A stretch of 64,000 bases of DNA from Pipra filicauda (Eukaryota > Chordata > Aves > Passeriformes > Pipridae): assembly GCF_003945595.2 (NCBI RefSeq), contig NW_024104377.1, positions 682,001-746,000 on the forward strand, in the 5' to 3' direction. Position 1 is the stretch's first letter. Each line of letters begins with the position of its first letter. Shown piece by piece: positions 1-11,785 of the stretch. Under the pieces are notes generated by a model, which was not told the DNA's origin, made no database searches, and saw nothing but the letters and a program-made list of their open reading frames with translations. The position numbers and the translations under genes are program-made.

Positions 1-3000
1 TTGTTACCAAAAGTCTTTATTCCTTGGTTGTACATAAAGGAGATAAAACAGTGGAGGAAGAAAAAAATAATAAACATTTTAAAATGGAAACCTGTGACAT
101 TTGTGGCTCTTCTTGCCAGACTCCCCACCTTGACACCTATCTTTTTTACTCTTAATTTCTTAGGCACTGAGAGAAACAGGTTCATTGTTGAAATTGTGTA
201 AAAAATAGCATATTGCATATGTGACAAGTGCCTTGTTTGAAATCACCCTACTCACATTTGGTTTTTCCACCTATCAGGAAGTTTAGCTACTTGTATGTTT
301 ACGAGTTTGTCATAAGCATTTATATCAAGGCCAAGTCTCTGGCTTAGAGTCTAGCTAATTAATACTTTGAAATGTTTCTTCTCAGAGTATTCTTAAAGGA
401 ACAGCAGCTGGGACCGTACGGTCACTTTGCCAAGGCAACTGCTTTATATATTTTCCATCTGGAAAACACAAAAACCAGGATCCAGTTGTCTGACCAAGCA
501 TCTAATACCCTTTTAGATGCCCTACAGGATACCTACTTGACCTCCAGCTGCTGCTGCAGAAGGGTATAGTCTGGCTATAGGTCCAGTGTGAATGCTGCAG
601 ATACTTTAGGGCATCTAAAAGTGATCCTATATGATCATGGTTAGGTATCAAACAACCCCTGAAGTGCCTCTGGTACTTCATCAAATAGAGCACATTAACT
701 TGAATAATTTCTGCATATCATTAAGTCTTGTATCCATGCCAGTAGGTCAAAGCACAGCAAATCCCAGGGAATAAAACACTGCAGCAAAGTGTCTAGGTTC
801 CTTGTAGGAAAAAAAAAAGGCGCCCTTCCGCACACGTCACTCAGGCAAATATCTTCTAGTTGCATAAAAAGAAGCAAGCTAGAGCTTAACCTAACAAAGA
901 AAACCTGAAAGTAGCATTTCCTCTTGCTTACCACCCAGCGTCAATCCCACCAAACACCAGGAAAAGCTTATTACTGGAAGGTGAAGGTCTTACTGTCAAG
1001 AGCAGCAAGAAAGGTCAAGGCTAGCAATAATCTTCAAGAAGTCAGTTTAGGAAGGTTCACAGATGGTGTCCTGCCCATGCCAGGATGGCACTCAATTTTC
1101 CAGACACCGTCTTCTCTGGCTCATTTGATAAATATCATAAGAAAATTCCAAGACATCTTAAGCAGTATCTCTTCAAAGCAGATGAGGTCACTAGCAGCTA
1201 GAAAAACACTCTAGTACTCAGTATTTACCAACTAATTGTAGTTAACTGATCAAGAGACAGGTTAACTCTCCACTTTGAAACTGAAGTTTATGGTGTAGCA
1301 ACAAAAACAAACAAAGTGGCAGTCACCTATTTTTATATTTTATGACGTCAGGAACACTTCAGAGGTTCAAAGACTTCATTAGAGCAGGCAGAACTCTTAA
1401 TCTTGTTGACAAATCATCAATAAGGGCATGAAGACAGAGATAGCTGGCAGGTGTAGCTTGATCTTTGCCAGTCAAGTCATTGACCCACCATGGCGCTTGA
1501 AAAGGCAGCATTTGAAATCCACACCTACCTCATGAGCAACCAAAAATATTGACTAAAAGGTAAGAAAAAAAATCCCTATTCATTGTATAATAATTAATTC
1601 AATTGCTATGCTGAGGGAAAGGAGAGGAGACAAAAAAACCCCAAACAAAAAAAGCTATTTCTTTGGAGATATTGTAAGGATAGACTTTGATACATATTTG
1701 CATAATCCCCAGATTCATTAAGTTCTAGAAACAGTTAGAAGTTATGCAGAATAGAAAAACACTGGAAATTATATCTCTCTGAATAGCAAAATCATTGGTA
1801 ACAGAGTTAACAGCTTGAAAACTGGCAGCTTGTCTCCCAGTCAAGGAATTATTTCAGGCAGTGAACAATCATATTGCACTGAGAACACAAACACTGACAG
1901 AATATTCCTGGGGTTTTCAATCAAAGTTTTTCTCCACTATCTGATTAGGAAAGGGGCTCAGATCAGAAGCTAGGCATCAGGTTTCCAGAACCCTGAAGAT
2001 ATATATTATCCAGGCAGAGAATATGGAGGATCTGCCACCAACTATTGTAATGGTTTTTAACGTATATGCAGCTCCAATATATTTTAAAAGAACATTATAG
2101 CACACATTCTGCAGAACCAAAATTAAACATTTCTGCTGGTGATAAAATAGCATGATAGAGATTGACCTTGTATGCTATGATTCATTGGGAACAAAATTTT
2201 CAGTTAAGCAAAACAATGAGTAGAGGAAAAATCAGCAGTATTCAGACAAGAGAAATGAGGTGTTCACTTCTGCATCTTTCAGGAGTAAAGAGAAAACCAA
2301 GGTAGGGCTCTCAAAACAGGCAGATCAGGCCCTTCTTTCAGTGGCACCAAATTATATATATGTTATGGACAGGCATATAGCAAACATGATCTTATAGGAA
2401 ATTGCATGATCTGACTTCTACTTTGTTATCTTCCAGTCCAGATTACTTCCTGTTAAAGACTTTAGAAGAAGCAATTTGTGCACAGGCAAGTTTGTTGAGG
2501 TTGTAGCTCTAATAAGTAGGGACAACATTAGAGTACTTTCAAAAAAAGCACAGCTGTCTTGAGTCAAAATTATCTTTGGAATAGGTGGAACAATAAAAGA
2601 AGTGAAAACCAGAGTCAGGCAAGAGGTAATGGATAGTGAAGTGGCTAATTTTATTTAGCTGAGCGAAAGAAGCTGTTCATAAGAGGCATCCTCTGTCTAG
2701 TTGCAACACTGACTACCTAAAAGGGAAAATAAATAGGAGGATAAGAGAGCAGAATTATTATATCAAAGCTGAGAACTGGAGGAGGTAGGAAGCAGCATCA
2801 ACAGAAAGAAAACAGACTGTTCTGAGAAGTCATTTGAAGATTACATAGCATCTTTTTGTTGCATGCCTTTTTGAGAAGCATTAGTTGAACTATGCTTCCT
2901 TTTTGCTTAGTATGAAAACAGCAGGGAAAAATAATGTATATTGATTATTTCTCTTCTGTTGGAGTGGAAGCCCAGGACACACATTAGGTTCTGGATTGCA

Positions 3001-3697
3001 GGCTAAAGCAGCTCCTAAAAGCAGAACAGAGCGGAGAGGAAGAGAGTACCAAGCCCTTCTGAAACTGTACTCAGATGCAGGCAAGCAGGTCGAAGACCTG
3101 GAACATCTCCACAAACCCATCAGTGCTTTGAGAAGTCAGAGCAGAGGACAAGCTACTCTTACACTTCTGTTTCACATTCTACAGTGGAAGCAAAAGACAT
3201 TTGCTGGTGCTACACGTGCATATGCAGACAAGTACTGCTTTTTGTCATCTTCAGTCTCAGAGGTACTCATGATTTCACACATATTCCAATTTAAATGAAG
3301 TCCTTGTATTTTCAGAAGTGGCCAACACTTAATAGGCTTTCAGTTTATTAGAATGAACAGAGCCCCAGCTTTGAGGTGTCACTTCGAAGACTATGTACAC
3401 CACAGGCCTGTGAGATCCTGACTGAGGGCAGACTAGGACAGCCTTGCTGTGTGATCTTGACATATTGAATGTCTTTGTGTCTCATCTGTCTCAAATACAT
3501 ACATACAGAAAACCTATTTTAGCCCTAATGCAGGGCTAACCCGGTTGCTGGCTTCATATTTAACAATTAGGAAAAAGAAGAGACGAGAGGAAAGGCAGAA
3601 CATGACAATCGTGAACAACAGCTTGGGCCAGTGCTTACAAGAACTAAGACTCTACAAACTGGTTACCACAAGTGGTAGAGTCAGATTTGGTACTTAC
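1..3697. other. Intron or 3' flank of the AKAP7-like gene; no exon recognised
   Basis: Downstream (minus-strand sense) of the 3855-3698 exon. It should be intron followed by 3' exons, but I find no segment resembling the expected second H-x-T half of the fold. One plus-strand stretch at about 2996-3140 follows a TGGATTGCAG acceptor-like site and reads as a charged helix-like peptide (REYQALLKLYSDAG, then VEDLEHL). I do not recognise it and there is no convincing donor. Otherwise AT-rich unique sequence with no identifiable transposon. Confidence 0.5.
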
Positions 3698-3855
3698 CTG
3701 CAATTCTGTTCAGCATTTTCTGATCTTCCTCCAACATTTTCACATAGAGCACTTGGTTATTAAACTGTCCAATCCCATGAAATGTCATATTAAAGTCTTT
3801 ACCCTGCAAGATTTCTTCCACTTTAGTCTTGCTCTGCTTCAGTGCCAGAACAGCC
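3698..3855 (-). CDS. AKAP7/LENG9-like protein, 2H phosphoesterase central exon
   Basis: Exon of 158 nt, acceptor TTTTTTAAG|GGC at 3856/3855, donor GCAG|GTAAGT at 3698/3697 (a perfect consensus donor). The first G completes the AAG lysine begun in the 6799-6663 exon; 52 codons follow and one G is left over (phase 1 exit). It encodes AVLALKQSKTKVEEILQGKD, FNMTFHGIGQFNNQ and VLYVKMLEEDQKMLNRIA. The core matches human AKAP7 closely in kind: ILQGK against LLQGK, FHGIGQFNNQVLYVKM against FQGIGTFGNQVGFVKL. This is the strand pair between the two catalytic motifs. The following family segment (helix, then K-PHLTFMKL with the second H-x-T) should begin in the next exon in phase 1. I scanned positions 1-3697 on the minus strand for a PHLT-MKL-like coding pattern and saw none, so the gene must continue past the left edge. 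Confidence 0.88.
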
Positions 3856-6662
3856 CTTAAAAAATAATATATAAATGCTCAAAGTTAATAGCTTTTTTGC
3901 ATATGAAAATACTGTTATATTTTTAATACCAGCCAATATACCCGATTTTGACCACTCTGCAGCACTATGCATAGTGTAACAGGTACGCTATAATTAATTG
4001 CTAATGCTTTTGTAACAGTTGGACTTTAAATACATTGTGTCTTTCACTTCAACCTTAGATTATATATTAGAAGTGAGTTTTGCTAGTGAACACTCAAAAC
4101 ATTAACATGCCAGAAAAGCTACTTGAATATATGCTGCTGAAGAGTCAAAAGGGGTAAACTGAACTTAGATTTGTCATGTAGTTTTAATTATCACCATTTT
4201 CAACTGGTTCACTAGTTTTATTCTTAAACTAAAACAAATTCATTCTCCCACCTCTCATTTGTCTCCATTCTATTCTCCTGTTCCAGGCCAGCTAACAAAA
4301 TATCAAATTGATGTTTCTGTTGTCAGGTCTATGTCACATTTCAATAAAGTTCAGGTATGCACCTTGCTGTGCACAGAAATTTCAAAAAACTGAATTACCC
4401 AAAGACATTAATGCTTCAAATTAAACCATTTTTCTTAAAGACACAGAAAAAGCATGACTTTTAAATTTCTAGATATAGGCACCAAGTCTTTCAGTAATAT
4501 AGAACCTGCTGAAGTTTTACAGGTACCTTTCTTTTCCCTGATCTCTCAGGAAGGGGGATCCTATCAGTCTTCAAACAGTTTGAGCAGAAACATTCTACTA
4601 AGGCTTCATACTTCTAACAAATACTGCGCATTTAATGCATACAAAGGCCACTTAAGCCAACAGCAGTCAACATTATGAACAGTCCTCACTACTACACTGG
4701 AGTTATAACAGCTACAATCACATAAGAGCTGCTTCTTTCTAAGGCTCCTGGGGATTCAGCAGATGAAGATTTAGTAAGGACAGGATTCAAGGTGGAAAGG
4801 GAATTAATTCTTTGTGAAGGATCTTGTTTTTTCTGCCTTAATAACAGGCAGTGCTATTCTAGCCCTTCATCTAAGTCCATAATGTCTAAGACACCATTAA
4901 ATATTGCTAGGACAATTTCTCCCATCAAATGGTTTGTGTTGAAAGGGACCTTAGAGACCACTTAATTCAAACTACCCTGCCATGGGTAGGGACACCAACT
5001 AGATCACCAGCTTAAAATCCCATCCAGCCTGGTTTTGAATACTTCCAGGGATGGGGCATCCACAACTTCTCTGTTCAGGATCAGCACAGCAAAGAGTTTC
5101 TTCCTAGTATCTAATCTAAATCTGCCCTCTTTATTTTAAAGCCATCCCCCTTTGTCCAGTCACTAGACAACCACCTAAGAAGTTCCTCTCCAGCTTCAGC
5201 TATGGGATTTGAAGATGTCTCTCTCCCCCTGTAGGGGGCTGGGCTGTCTGTATCAGCAGTGCTGTTAGCTTGAGTGAGACATACTCAGCCTAACAGCTTA
5301 AGGCATTCTTTCATGTGATAGCACAGAGCAGCAGCCACTGAACTCCAGCATCATTTGGAAGAGCTACGTAGGTAGGTGAAAGATACAGAGTGAAAAGCAT
5401 TTTGCAAGGCAGATCTGCTTTTCATTAGGTATGCCCATTATTTTTACATTACAGACACACATTGACTCTTAAGTTCATTAACACTACTTAGCTCTACTCA
5501 CCTCCCTAACCAATTGATTCCCATTTTTACTGCTGCTCTCAACTAGCTTCCTATCCTCCTGGATGACAGCCTGCCCAGTCAGCAGCACTGGCACGGGTTT
5601 TTATTACTGAATTACTGTACATTGTCTTCTGCATGAGGTTCTTTAGCACATACAACACTCCTATTTTTTTTCCCCTCAGACACTCCAAAAAAGTCCTTGG
5701 AGTGTACAACAGAGATAATTTTAAAATAAGGCACATACAAACTTGTCACGTGCATCTTAGTCATGTTTAACTGGTGCTGCCTGTATGGGCAGAAGAGTCT
5801 TTTTTCTAGTCATATTGGTTCTTTTGACACCTTTCCAGCTAGGCATTCTGCTTTAAACCCAAGCAGATCCTGTGTGACACTCATATGGTGTTGAGGCCGG
5901 TTTTTCATTCCTATGCTGATGTGTGCCAAGGCCCCTGGAGAAAGAGCTGCTCTCACCACGTCCCCACCTCTACCATGCAATGCCTTCCCTGGCATATAAG
6001 GGCCTTTCCTTTCTGCCTCCTCATATCAAGAAGTCTCAGGTTTCCGAGTGGGGTACAGTAGCATAAGTCTTAGAGAAAAAACCTGCAGCATACTGGCTCT
6101 GCTTTCTCGACCCTCCTAGCAGTTCTAGCCTTTCTGACCACAGGGGATCTTTCCTTAGCCGTCTTTCAATATCCTCTTAATTCACAGGGCCACAGCAACA
6201 GCCCACAGCTTGAATTAGACAAGAGAGCAACTTGGAAAGGAATTAGGCAGATTATTTTGTTGTTTTCTGCTTAATGTAAGATGTCCTAACAGCTAACCTT
6301 TTCCAGCTAATACAAATATAACTGATCTGAAAAGCTGTGGTTTCTCAAGAAAACTTACATCTGTTGAGTTAATTTGTGGTAGTAACACAGTAAAAAAGTA
6401 GTAATATGATTTACAGAAACATTGCTTTTTCCCTTCACCCCATGGCAGATACACAAAATTTCAACCTCTGATGCATCATCACATCCAGCTTTTGTAAAGA
6501 TTCTTCCTGAGAGGTATTAAAAGCAAGACAGAAACCAATCAAAAAAAAGGTCTTAGAAAAATTGTGTGTAAGTTCTAATAAAACAATTATTCACAATAGC
6601 AGCAGTAAAGCTACCACATTTACAAGAAAATTAGTTGCACTTAAATTTTGCAAGAGTCTTAC
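3856..6662 (-). other. Intron of the AKAP7-like gene
   Basis: Intron with GTAAGA donor at 6662 and TTTTTTAAG acceptor at 3856. It contains a minus-oriented CR1 fragment at 4928-5205. A splice-flanked 69-nt open segment at 5570-5502 (acceptor GGGCAG, donor GAG|GTGAGT) is in the wrong phase for insertion between the flanking exons. Nothing else stands out. Confidence 0.8.
4928..5205 (-). mobile_element. CR1 non-LTR retrotransposon, 3' fragment
   Basis: Reads as the complement of the CR1 3' end: degenerate GGTTTGTGTTGAAAGGGACC, then CCTGCCATGGGTAGGGACAC, the CCAGGGATGGGGCATCCACA block, the TTTCTTCCTAGTATCTAATC block, and the CCATCCCCCTTTGTCCAGTC block. It is 5'-truncated as most CR1 copies are, and diverged, so an old insertion. 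It lies in an intron and is antisense to the element's own transcription on the plus strand. Confidence 0.9.
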
Positions 6663-6799
6663 TTTTTTATTTCTTCTTCTGTTCCCAAGTGAGCTACTAT
6701 TATAGTAAGGTGCATAGTTTGAATAGGAAGAAGAGCTCGTGACAGGTCAGGTTCTTTAGAGAATATGTGCTCTTGGACATCTTCAATTCTGTCCAAAAT
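6663..6799 (-). CDS. AKAP7/LENG9-like protein, 2H phosphoesterase exon with first H-x-T motif
   Basis: Exon of 137 nt, acceptor GCATTGCAG|ATT at 6800/6799 and donor AAA|GTAAGA at 6663/6662. It starts in phase 0, matching the exit phase of 12906-11786, and leaves two bases (AA). It encodes ILDRIEDVQEHIF, then SKEPDLSRALLPIQTMHLTI, then IVAHLGTEEEIKK. The HLTI tetrapeptide is the first of the two H-x-T/S-x signatures of 2H phosphoesterases, which supply the catalytic histidine and threonine. The pattern helix - alternating hydrophobics - LHLTLLV matches AKAP7 (FHITLLV) and, more loosely, LENG9. AKAP7-type domains bind nucleotides, and some cleave 2'-5' oligoadenylate; whether this copy is active cannot be judged without the second motif, which is off the window. 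Splice consensus, phase continuity and family match on both sides make this a firm exon. Confidence 0.88.
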
Positions 6800-8840
6800 C
6801 TGCAATGCAGAAAGAGGAAACAGGGAACAAATTTTCATTTTGGAATGCCCATATATTACTTGAAAAATTCAGAATGCTGAAGCCTTTTACACTCAAAAAT
6901 GCAACTCAATATTTGAGCCAGGAACCCACACAACCAACCCCCTCCACCCCCTAGATCCATCATATAGCAATTTTCAAACTTAATTTTTCAGGAATTGATT
7001 GATCTCTTTTCCTTCTTTTAAAGCCTACAGGCTAAACTCCTAGGTCTCCTGTGAACCACAATGCCTAGATTTTAAAGTAGATGTGAATCTGACCCTAAGC
7101 ATGTTAGATTTAAGCTTACAGCACTGTGTAAATATTGATGGGATCTTCATGCAGTTGTCAGTTGTTAATAGGCTATGGAAATTGAATAGCATTTCCATAA
7201 TTAGTCTTATGCTATTTTCTGATTACAAGTTTGATCACAGATTAAACTGAGATCTCTTCCCAAAAGGAAAATGTAGCAGCAAACAAAGTAGATTGACTGG
7301 ATAAACATGCTGTTTTCTGAGCTGTTGTTTCTTAGAGCTGTGTGGCCAGTTTCTGGCTCTTGTGGATCTGTGCCTTTACACAGCTGACTCCAAAGATTTT
7401 TTTTTTTCCGATATGATCTCTTAGGTTTTATAAGTCAGTCATAGAAACAGGCAGGAGAGAGAAGAATTCAATCACACAGGGACTAAGAACCTAGTGGAAG
7501 CCTTTGTTACAGACAAGTCATTTAGAGATTTTCAGATTATTTCACCGAGCAAATTCTGGCTTACATGCCTAAGTGCTCACACTTATTGGAGCTCCACTTT
7601 ATTCTTACATAGATTGAAACAGCTAGGTCAATATGCTTTTGTTTTGCTATCTTTCTACATACAGCCTCAGCAGTCATTGTGCAGTCCTGTAAATAGTCCC
7701 ACAGTCTGCACGTCAGAAGAGATTAGTATAGCAAGTTTCTGATAAACATGAGGATAAAAGCCACAAACAATTAAAATAACCATTTGAAGATACAAACTCC
7801 CTGAATTCACAAACTCTTACGGTACATTTGTCACTGTGAAAAATGCATCACCGAAATGACTCTTACATTAAGCTAATTCCTACTGCAACTGAAGTACAAT
7901 TTATTGCAGCCTGCTATTTACAGCACATGTTTAGATTGTGAAAACATGGAGCAGGAATCAAGCCATCAAGTTGTCTGACCACACAAACTGCAACCTTTGC
8001 TTCAACAGACTGGGTTACATGTTGAGAGCAATTGCAAAACAGCCTCCTGTTCTCCTCCCTTGTCCAGTCGTTCCAAGAATATCCTTGAAATAAGAAAGAA
8101 GATCCTTTTACCTTCTCAGTTTGAGGCACAGACACCTGAGAAGCTAAGCTGGAGTGAAATTCCTTCAGGTAAACATTTAACTACTATTACAGAGCAATGT
8201 TTATGTTAATGTCTTTTCTTACCTCTCTTTGTCAGCTTCACATGTTTCTTCAAAACTTCCTGTTCCCTCTCCCATGAGAATGATCTACCTTATCTCTCTA
8301 CAGCTTTTTTTTTTAATTGGTGTATCAATCTGTAACACTTTTCTGTAAGTGCTGTGTATTTGATGGGATAGCTAGTTTTTTCTTTTTTCTTTTTTTTTTT
8401 TTTGGAGCAGTGTGGGGGGATTATGTGAGGAACAGGAAGGAAGCACTTTTAATGGAGTATTAAATGTCTGAGACCACAATATTCTTAGATCCAACCCAGT
8501 CCAAGTCTGGTGTGCAGCCTCCTGGAGTCCTGCTTAGACACAAAGAGAGAAGGGCTGTGCACCCACCAGGACTGGAACAGGGCTTTTTCTTTGTCCTCTT
8601 GAAAGAGAAAAATGTAGACAGCCCTAGGCCCTGTCACATGCAGAGCTCTCTTACGGCAAAATAATTATACCCGAAAAACTAACGGCATCTTTAAAACCCT
8701 TCTCTAATATAGAAGGTCTACAGTGTAACAGGCAATCACATTGTATGTTCAGTAAGGTAAGGAGCCTCTGTTTTATAGGTAAAAGCATCTGAAATGGTCA
8801 CATGTCTGAAATATGTGCATATATGTATGTATATACACAC

Positions 8841-9157
8841 ATTTGGTCAGCAGGTTAAGAGAGGTGATTCTGCCCCTCTACTCTACTCTGGTTAGACCCC
8901 ACCTGGAAGTGTTGCATCCAGCTCTGGGGCCTCCAGCACAGGAAGGACATAGAAAAAAATTCTTTACTGTGAGGGTGGTTAGACACTGGAACAGTTTGCT
9001 CAGAGAACTTGTGGATGCCCCATCCCTGGAAGTGCTCAAGGTCAGGTTGGATGGACCTCAGAGCAACCTGGTCTAGTGAAAGGTGCCTCTGCCCATGGCA
9101 GGGAGGTTGGAACTGGATGATCTCTAAGGTCCCTTCCAACCCAAACTATTCTATGAT
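8841..9157 (+). mobile_element. CR1 non-LTR retrotransposon with internal deletion, complete 3' end
   Basis: Begins GGTCAGCAGGTTAAGAGAGG and continues with CCCCTCTACTCTACTCTGG and the AGACCCCACCTGGAAGTG block. It jumps at about 8951 from AGGAAGGACATAG straight to AAATTCTTTACTGTGAGGG, and ends AACTATTCTATGATTTG, the CR1 3' terminus. In intact CR1 several hundred bases separate the two joined blocks, so this copy carries an internal deletion (or inserted as a deleted copy). Orientation is plus, antisense to the host gene. Confidence 0.92.
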
Positions 9158-10848
9158 TTGTTTACTCACTCTGCATATATACACACCATGCTTACAGAAC
9201 TGCACCCCTCAGTTTCTTTCAGAGCCTCACATGGGGCTGTCTCAGGTCACTGCCACCCTTAAAGGTATCACTTTAGAGGAGCATAAACTGGCAATATCTT
9301 GTGCAGAGCATCCAACTGAGGATGTCAGAGCTGCCAGATTACCAGGGCTGGTGTGAGAGCAGAGAAATTTGGAAGAGAAAAATCGAAAGAGAGAAAGGAA
9401 AAAGAGGGGAAGGACATTCACAGAGCTGTACAGGATGTGGTCATAAGCCATATATTAGGACACTCAAATCTCATTAAAATACCAGAATAAGTTAGGCATT
9501 CATGACCCTTCAAGCTGTTCCATGATCTCATTCCTCAGATGGCAGGAAACTTTCCAGTTTCCAGCTTAGATTTATTCCTTGCCCACTTTATACCCATTTG
9601 TTCGCCTGCCAACATTGTCTTCAGCTTACACAGTTATTTTCCCTTCCTGGCATTTATCTTCCTGATGTGCTCTGCACTTTTGTTCACCTCTCAAAAGCCA
9701 GTCATATGCAGGAATCACTGAAAGTTATATGAGGCCATCCTCCAGATAACCTCCAAAGATCATTCTGCTCAAGACAAAACCATAGCAAATAATTGCCTAC
9801 CAAGAGGAAGGCACTTTTTGACGTCTCCCTCTAACACATACATAGTGTTTTTACACTTAACTAAGGCAAACCCAAAAACTCAGAAGCCTGCCAAAGCAAG
9901 CTACTGTACTGCAGCTGCTTGTCACACTGGAAAAAAAAAAAAAAACAAAGGAAAAAAATCTGTACAACAGATATAGCAATCCTACTTAATTATTGCCTTT
10001 CAGCAGCATAAATACAGTCGTGCCAGTTACCACGTGGAAGCTTAAACTCGGAACACAAAAGGAATCAAGTTATATATTGCAACAAACAATATCCATTTGG
10101 TTCACTGGAAAAAGCACCATAAACTAACAGCAGGAGCTGGTAGTAGAGGGTTATATTCTCACTCTGTTCATACAAGTTAATATTCAGGTTTTGCCTTTTA
10201 CATTTGCTTTATAAGAAGATATCCCAAGATGTATATATATATATGTATTATAAATATTAATAATCCATACAATTTATATACTCTTTCTCAGTTCTGCCCA
10301 TGCTAGCTGGGACTCAGTAGTCACTGATTCAAATGAAGACTTTCCCCTGCTTGTCTCTGTCAGGTGGAATAGTATGCTCCTTGTCATTACACCCCAGAGC
10401 TTTTCTTTCTCTCCATAGTATTTTTGAGTGCACAGTCACCTGCTGCCCCTATGTAAAGGCATGGGGCATGTCCCACCTTACAGTGCTGCTGTTCTGCAAG
10501 AGGAGTAGGGCTGCAGCCAAGCCCCCTTGGGATGCAGCAAGTACTGGGACAAAGTGAGAGCTCTTTCTGCTTCTGCATCCTCTGAGCAACTGTGAACAAA
10601 ACACTGCCATCAGCAGGTCACAGTTGTCTATGAAAGGCTAACGGGTAAAAAACCTGTTTATAAAGGTACTAACAGTGCTGCTTTGAAAATGAGACATTCT
10701 GTATCCTTCTTCCAGAAAGTTTTGTGTGCGCTTCAAAATTCATACCAGCAAAATGGGAAGAAGTAATTCAATGTGAACTACCATTTTCCCCGCTAACAAG
10801 TACAGAGAGTTATGCGGAAGTTATTTATGATTTGCTTGAAGCCCTTAC

Positions 10849-10952
10849 CTTGTAAAGAAAGTTTTGTTCATTGAAATCAGTCTCTACAGTTATTGTATCC
10901 TTTTTGGAATGAATTCTATGGAACTTAAGATAGTGCCTGTAGTAGCCAAGCC
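10849..10952 (-). other. Candidate alternative (cassette) coding exon of the AKAP7-like gene
   Basis: A possible 104-nt exon lies between the large exon and the H-x-T exon. Its acceptor is ACTTGCAG|GGC (10953/10952) with a poor pyrimidine tract, and its donor is TACAAG|GTAAGG (10849/10848), a good consensus. In the frame giving phase 1 entry and phase 0 exit it is open for 34 codons (LGYYRHYLKFHRIHSKKD, then TITVETDFNEQNFLYK). These phases equal those of the large exon, so it could replace that exon but cannot follow it: after the large exon the frame would meet TAA. I recognise no homology. An open frame of this length in one fixed frame is not rare by chance, so it is a candidate only. Confidence 0.22.
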
Positions 10953-11785
10953 CTGCAAGTATGTATTGACATATTTCAGAAGAAGCCTTTACTGTGGTAA
11001 CTGGAATGCTTTAAGTCCCCCACAAAGTCTCTAGAAGAAAATAATTCTATTTGGATTTCCACTGTTTTCTGTACCTAGGTTTAATGATATGGAGGTGAAA
11101 TCATCTCTTGCTTCTTTCAACATTGTTTAAACATGAAAACCACAGAATAGAGCACATCTGGATAAAGTATGAACATAAAGACTCTACACATGGGTTCTTG
11201 AAATTAACTGTCTGCCTAAGATCTCAGGAAAGTTTGTTGGATAAAAGATGAAGAAAAGAGATCAATTTCATGTAATCTTCTGTAGAAGAGAAGAAAATTC
11301 TCATTCTCCCTTGTGAACTTCAGTGGAAAAGAAGATGAACAAACAAATTAATACCATTTTACTAAATACAACCATAAGACAATGTAGGATGGGACAATGC
11401 AAGATGATAAAAGCCACTGCTTTTGTTTGAAAAAAATTACAGAATAGAAGATTATTTATGGGAGACAACACCTCTGACCCTTTAGAAAGGGCAGTAGTAA
11501 TCCTGAAAGTATTTTTTTTCCTAGCAGTAGCTGAAACATTGGTATGTTATAAACAAAGCTCTATCTATAAAAAAAAAAAAAAGCACAACACTTAAAAGTG
11601 CTGCTAAGGGTAAGTTTACTCCATCCCAGACAGACTCAATACACCACTTAAGGTAAGGGAGCAGAATTTGGTCACTCTTGGCTTGTAAACAAGCTTTCCA
11701 ACAAATATAAATAAGAAATTAAGTGTAAGTTTAAAGTTAAGGGGTTTCTTTTGTTTGTTTTGCTAGAACAGCTACTCCAAAGTAC

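Larger units (their letters stand above)
6800..11785 (-). other. Intron of the AKAP7-like gene (contains the candidate cassette exon)
   Basis: Runs from the GTACTT donor at 11785 to the CATTGCAG acceptor at 6800. It holds a plus-oriented CR1 (8841-9157), a T-rich tract (about 8375-8403), an AT/GT simple repeat (8811-8843), an A-tract (about 9929-9945), a TA repeat near 10231-10246, and the candidate exon at 10952-10849. The reading frame of the large exon continues into this intron for another 37 codons, to a stop at 11672, so intron retention would give a protein ending just after the first strand of the catalytic fold. Confidence 0.8.

Noticed and set aside
932..992. Minus-strand 61-nt segment with good acceptor (CTCTTGACAG) and donor (GGTG|GTAAGC), phase-compatible with the 3855-3698 exon
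   Set aside because: The translation does not resemble the expected next segment of the 2H fold (helix, then PHLT-MKL). Short open frames of this size are common by chance.
5502..5570. Minus-strand 69-nt open segment flanked by GGGCAG and GAG|GTGAGT
   Set aside because: In the phase required between its neighbours (two bases carried in) it meets TAG, so it cannot be a coding exon of this gene.
8223..8275. Minus-strand ATG followed by 17 open codons and an AG|GTAAGA donor, considered as an alternative first exon
   Set aside because: It exits with two extra bases and would shift the frame of the 6799-6663 exon.
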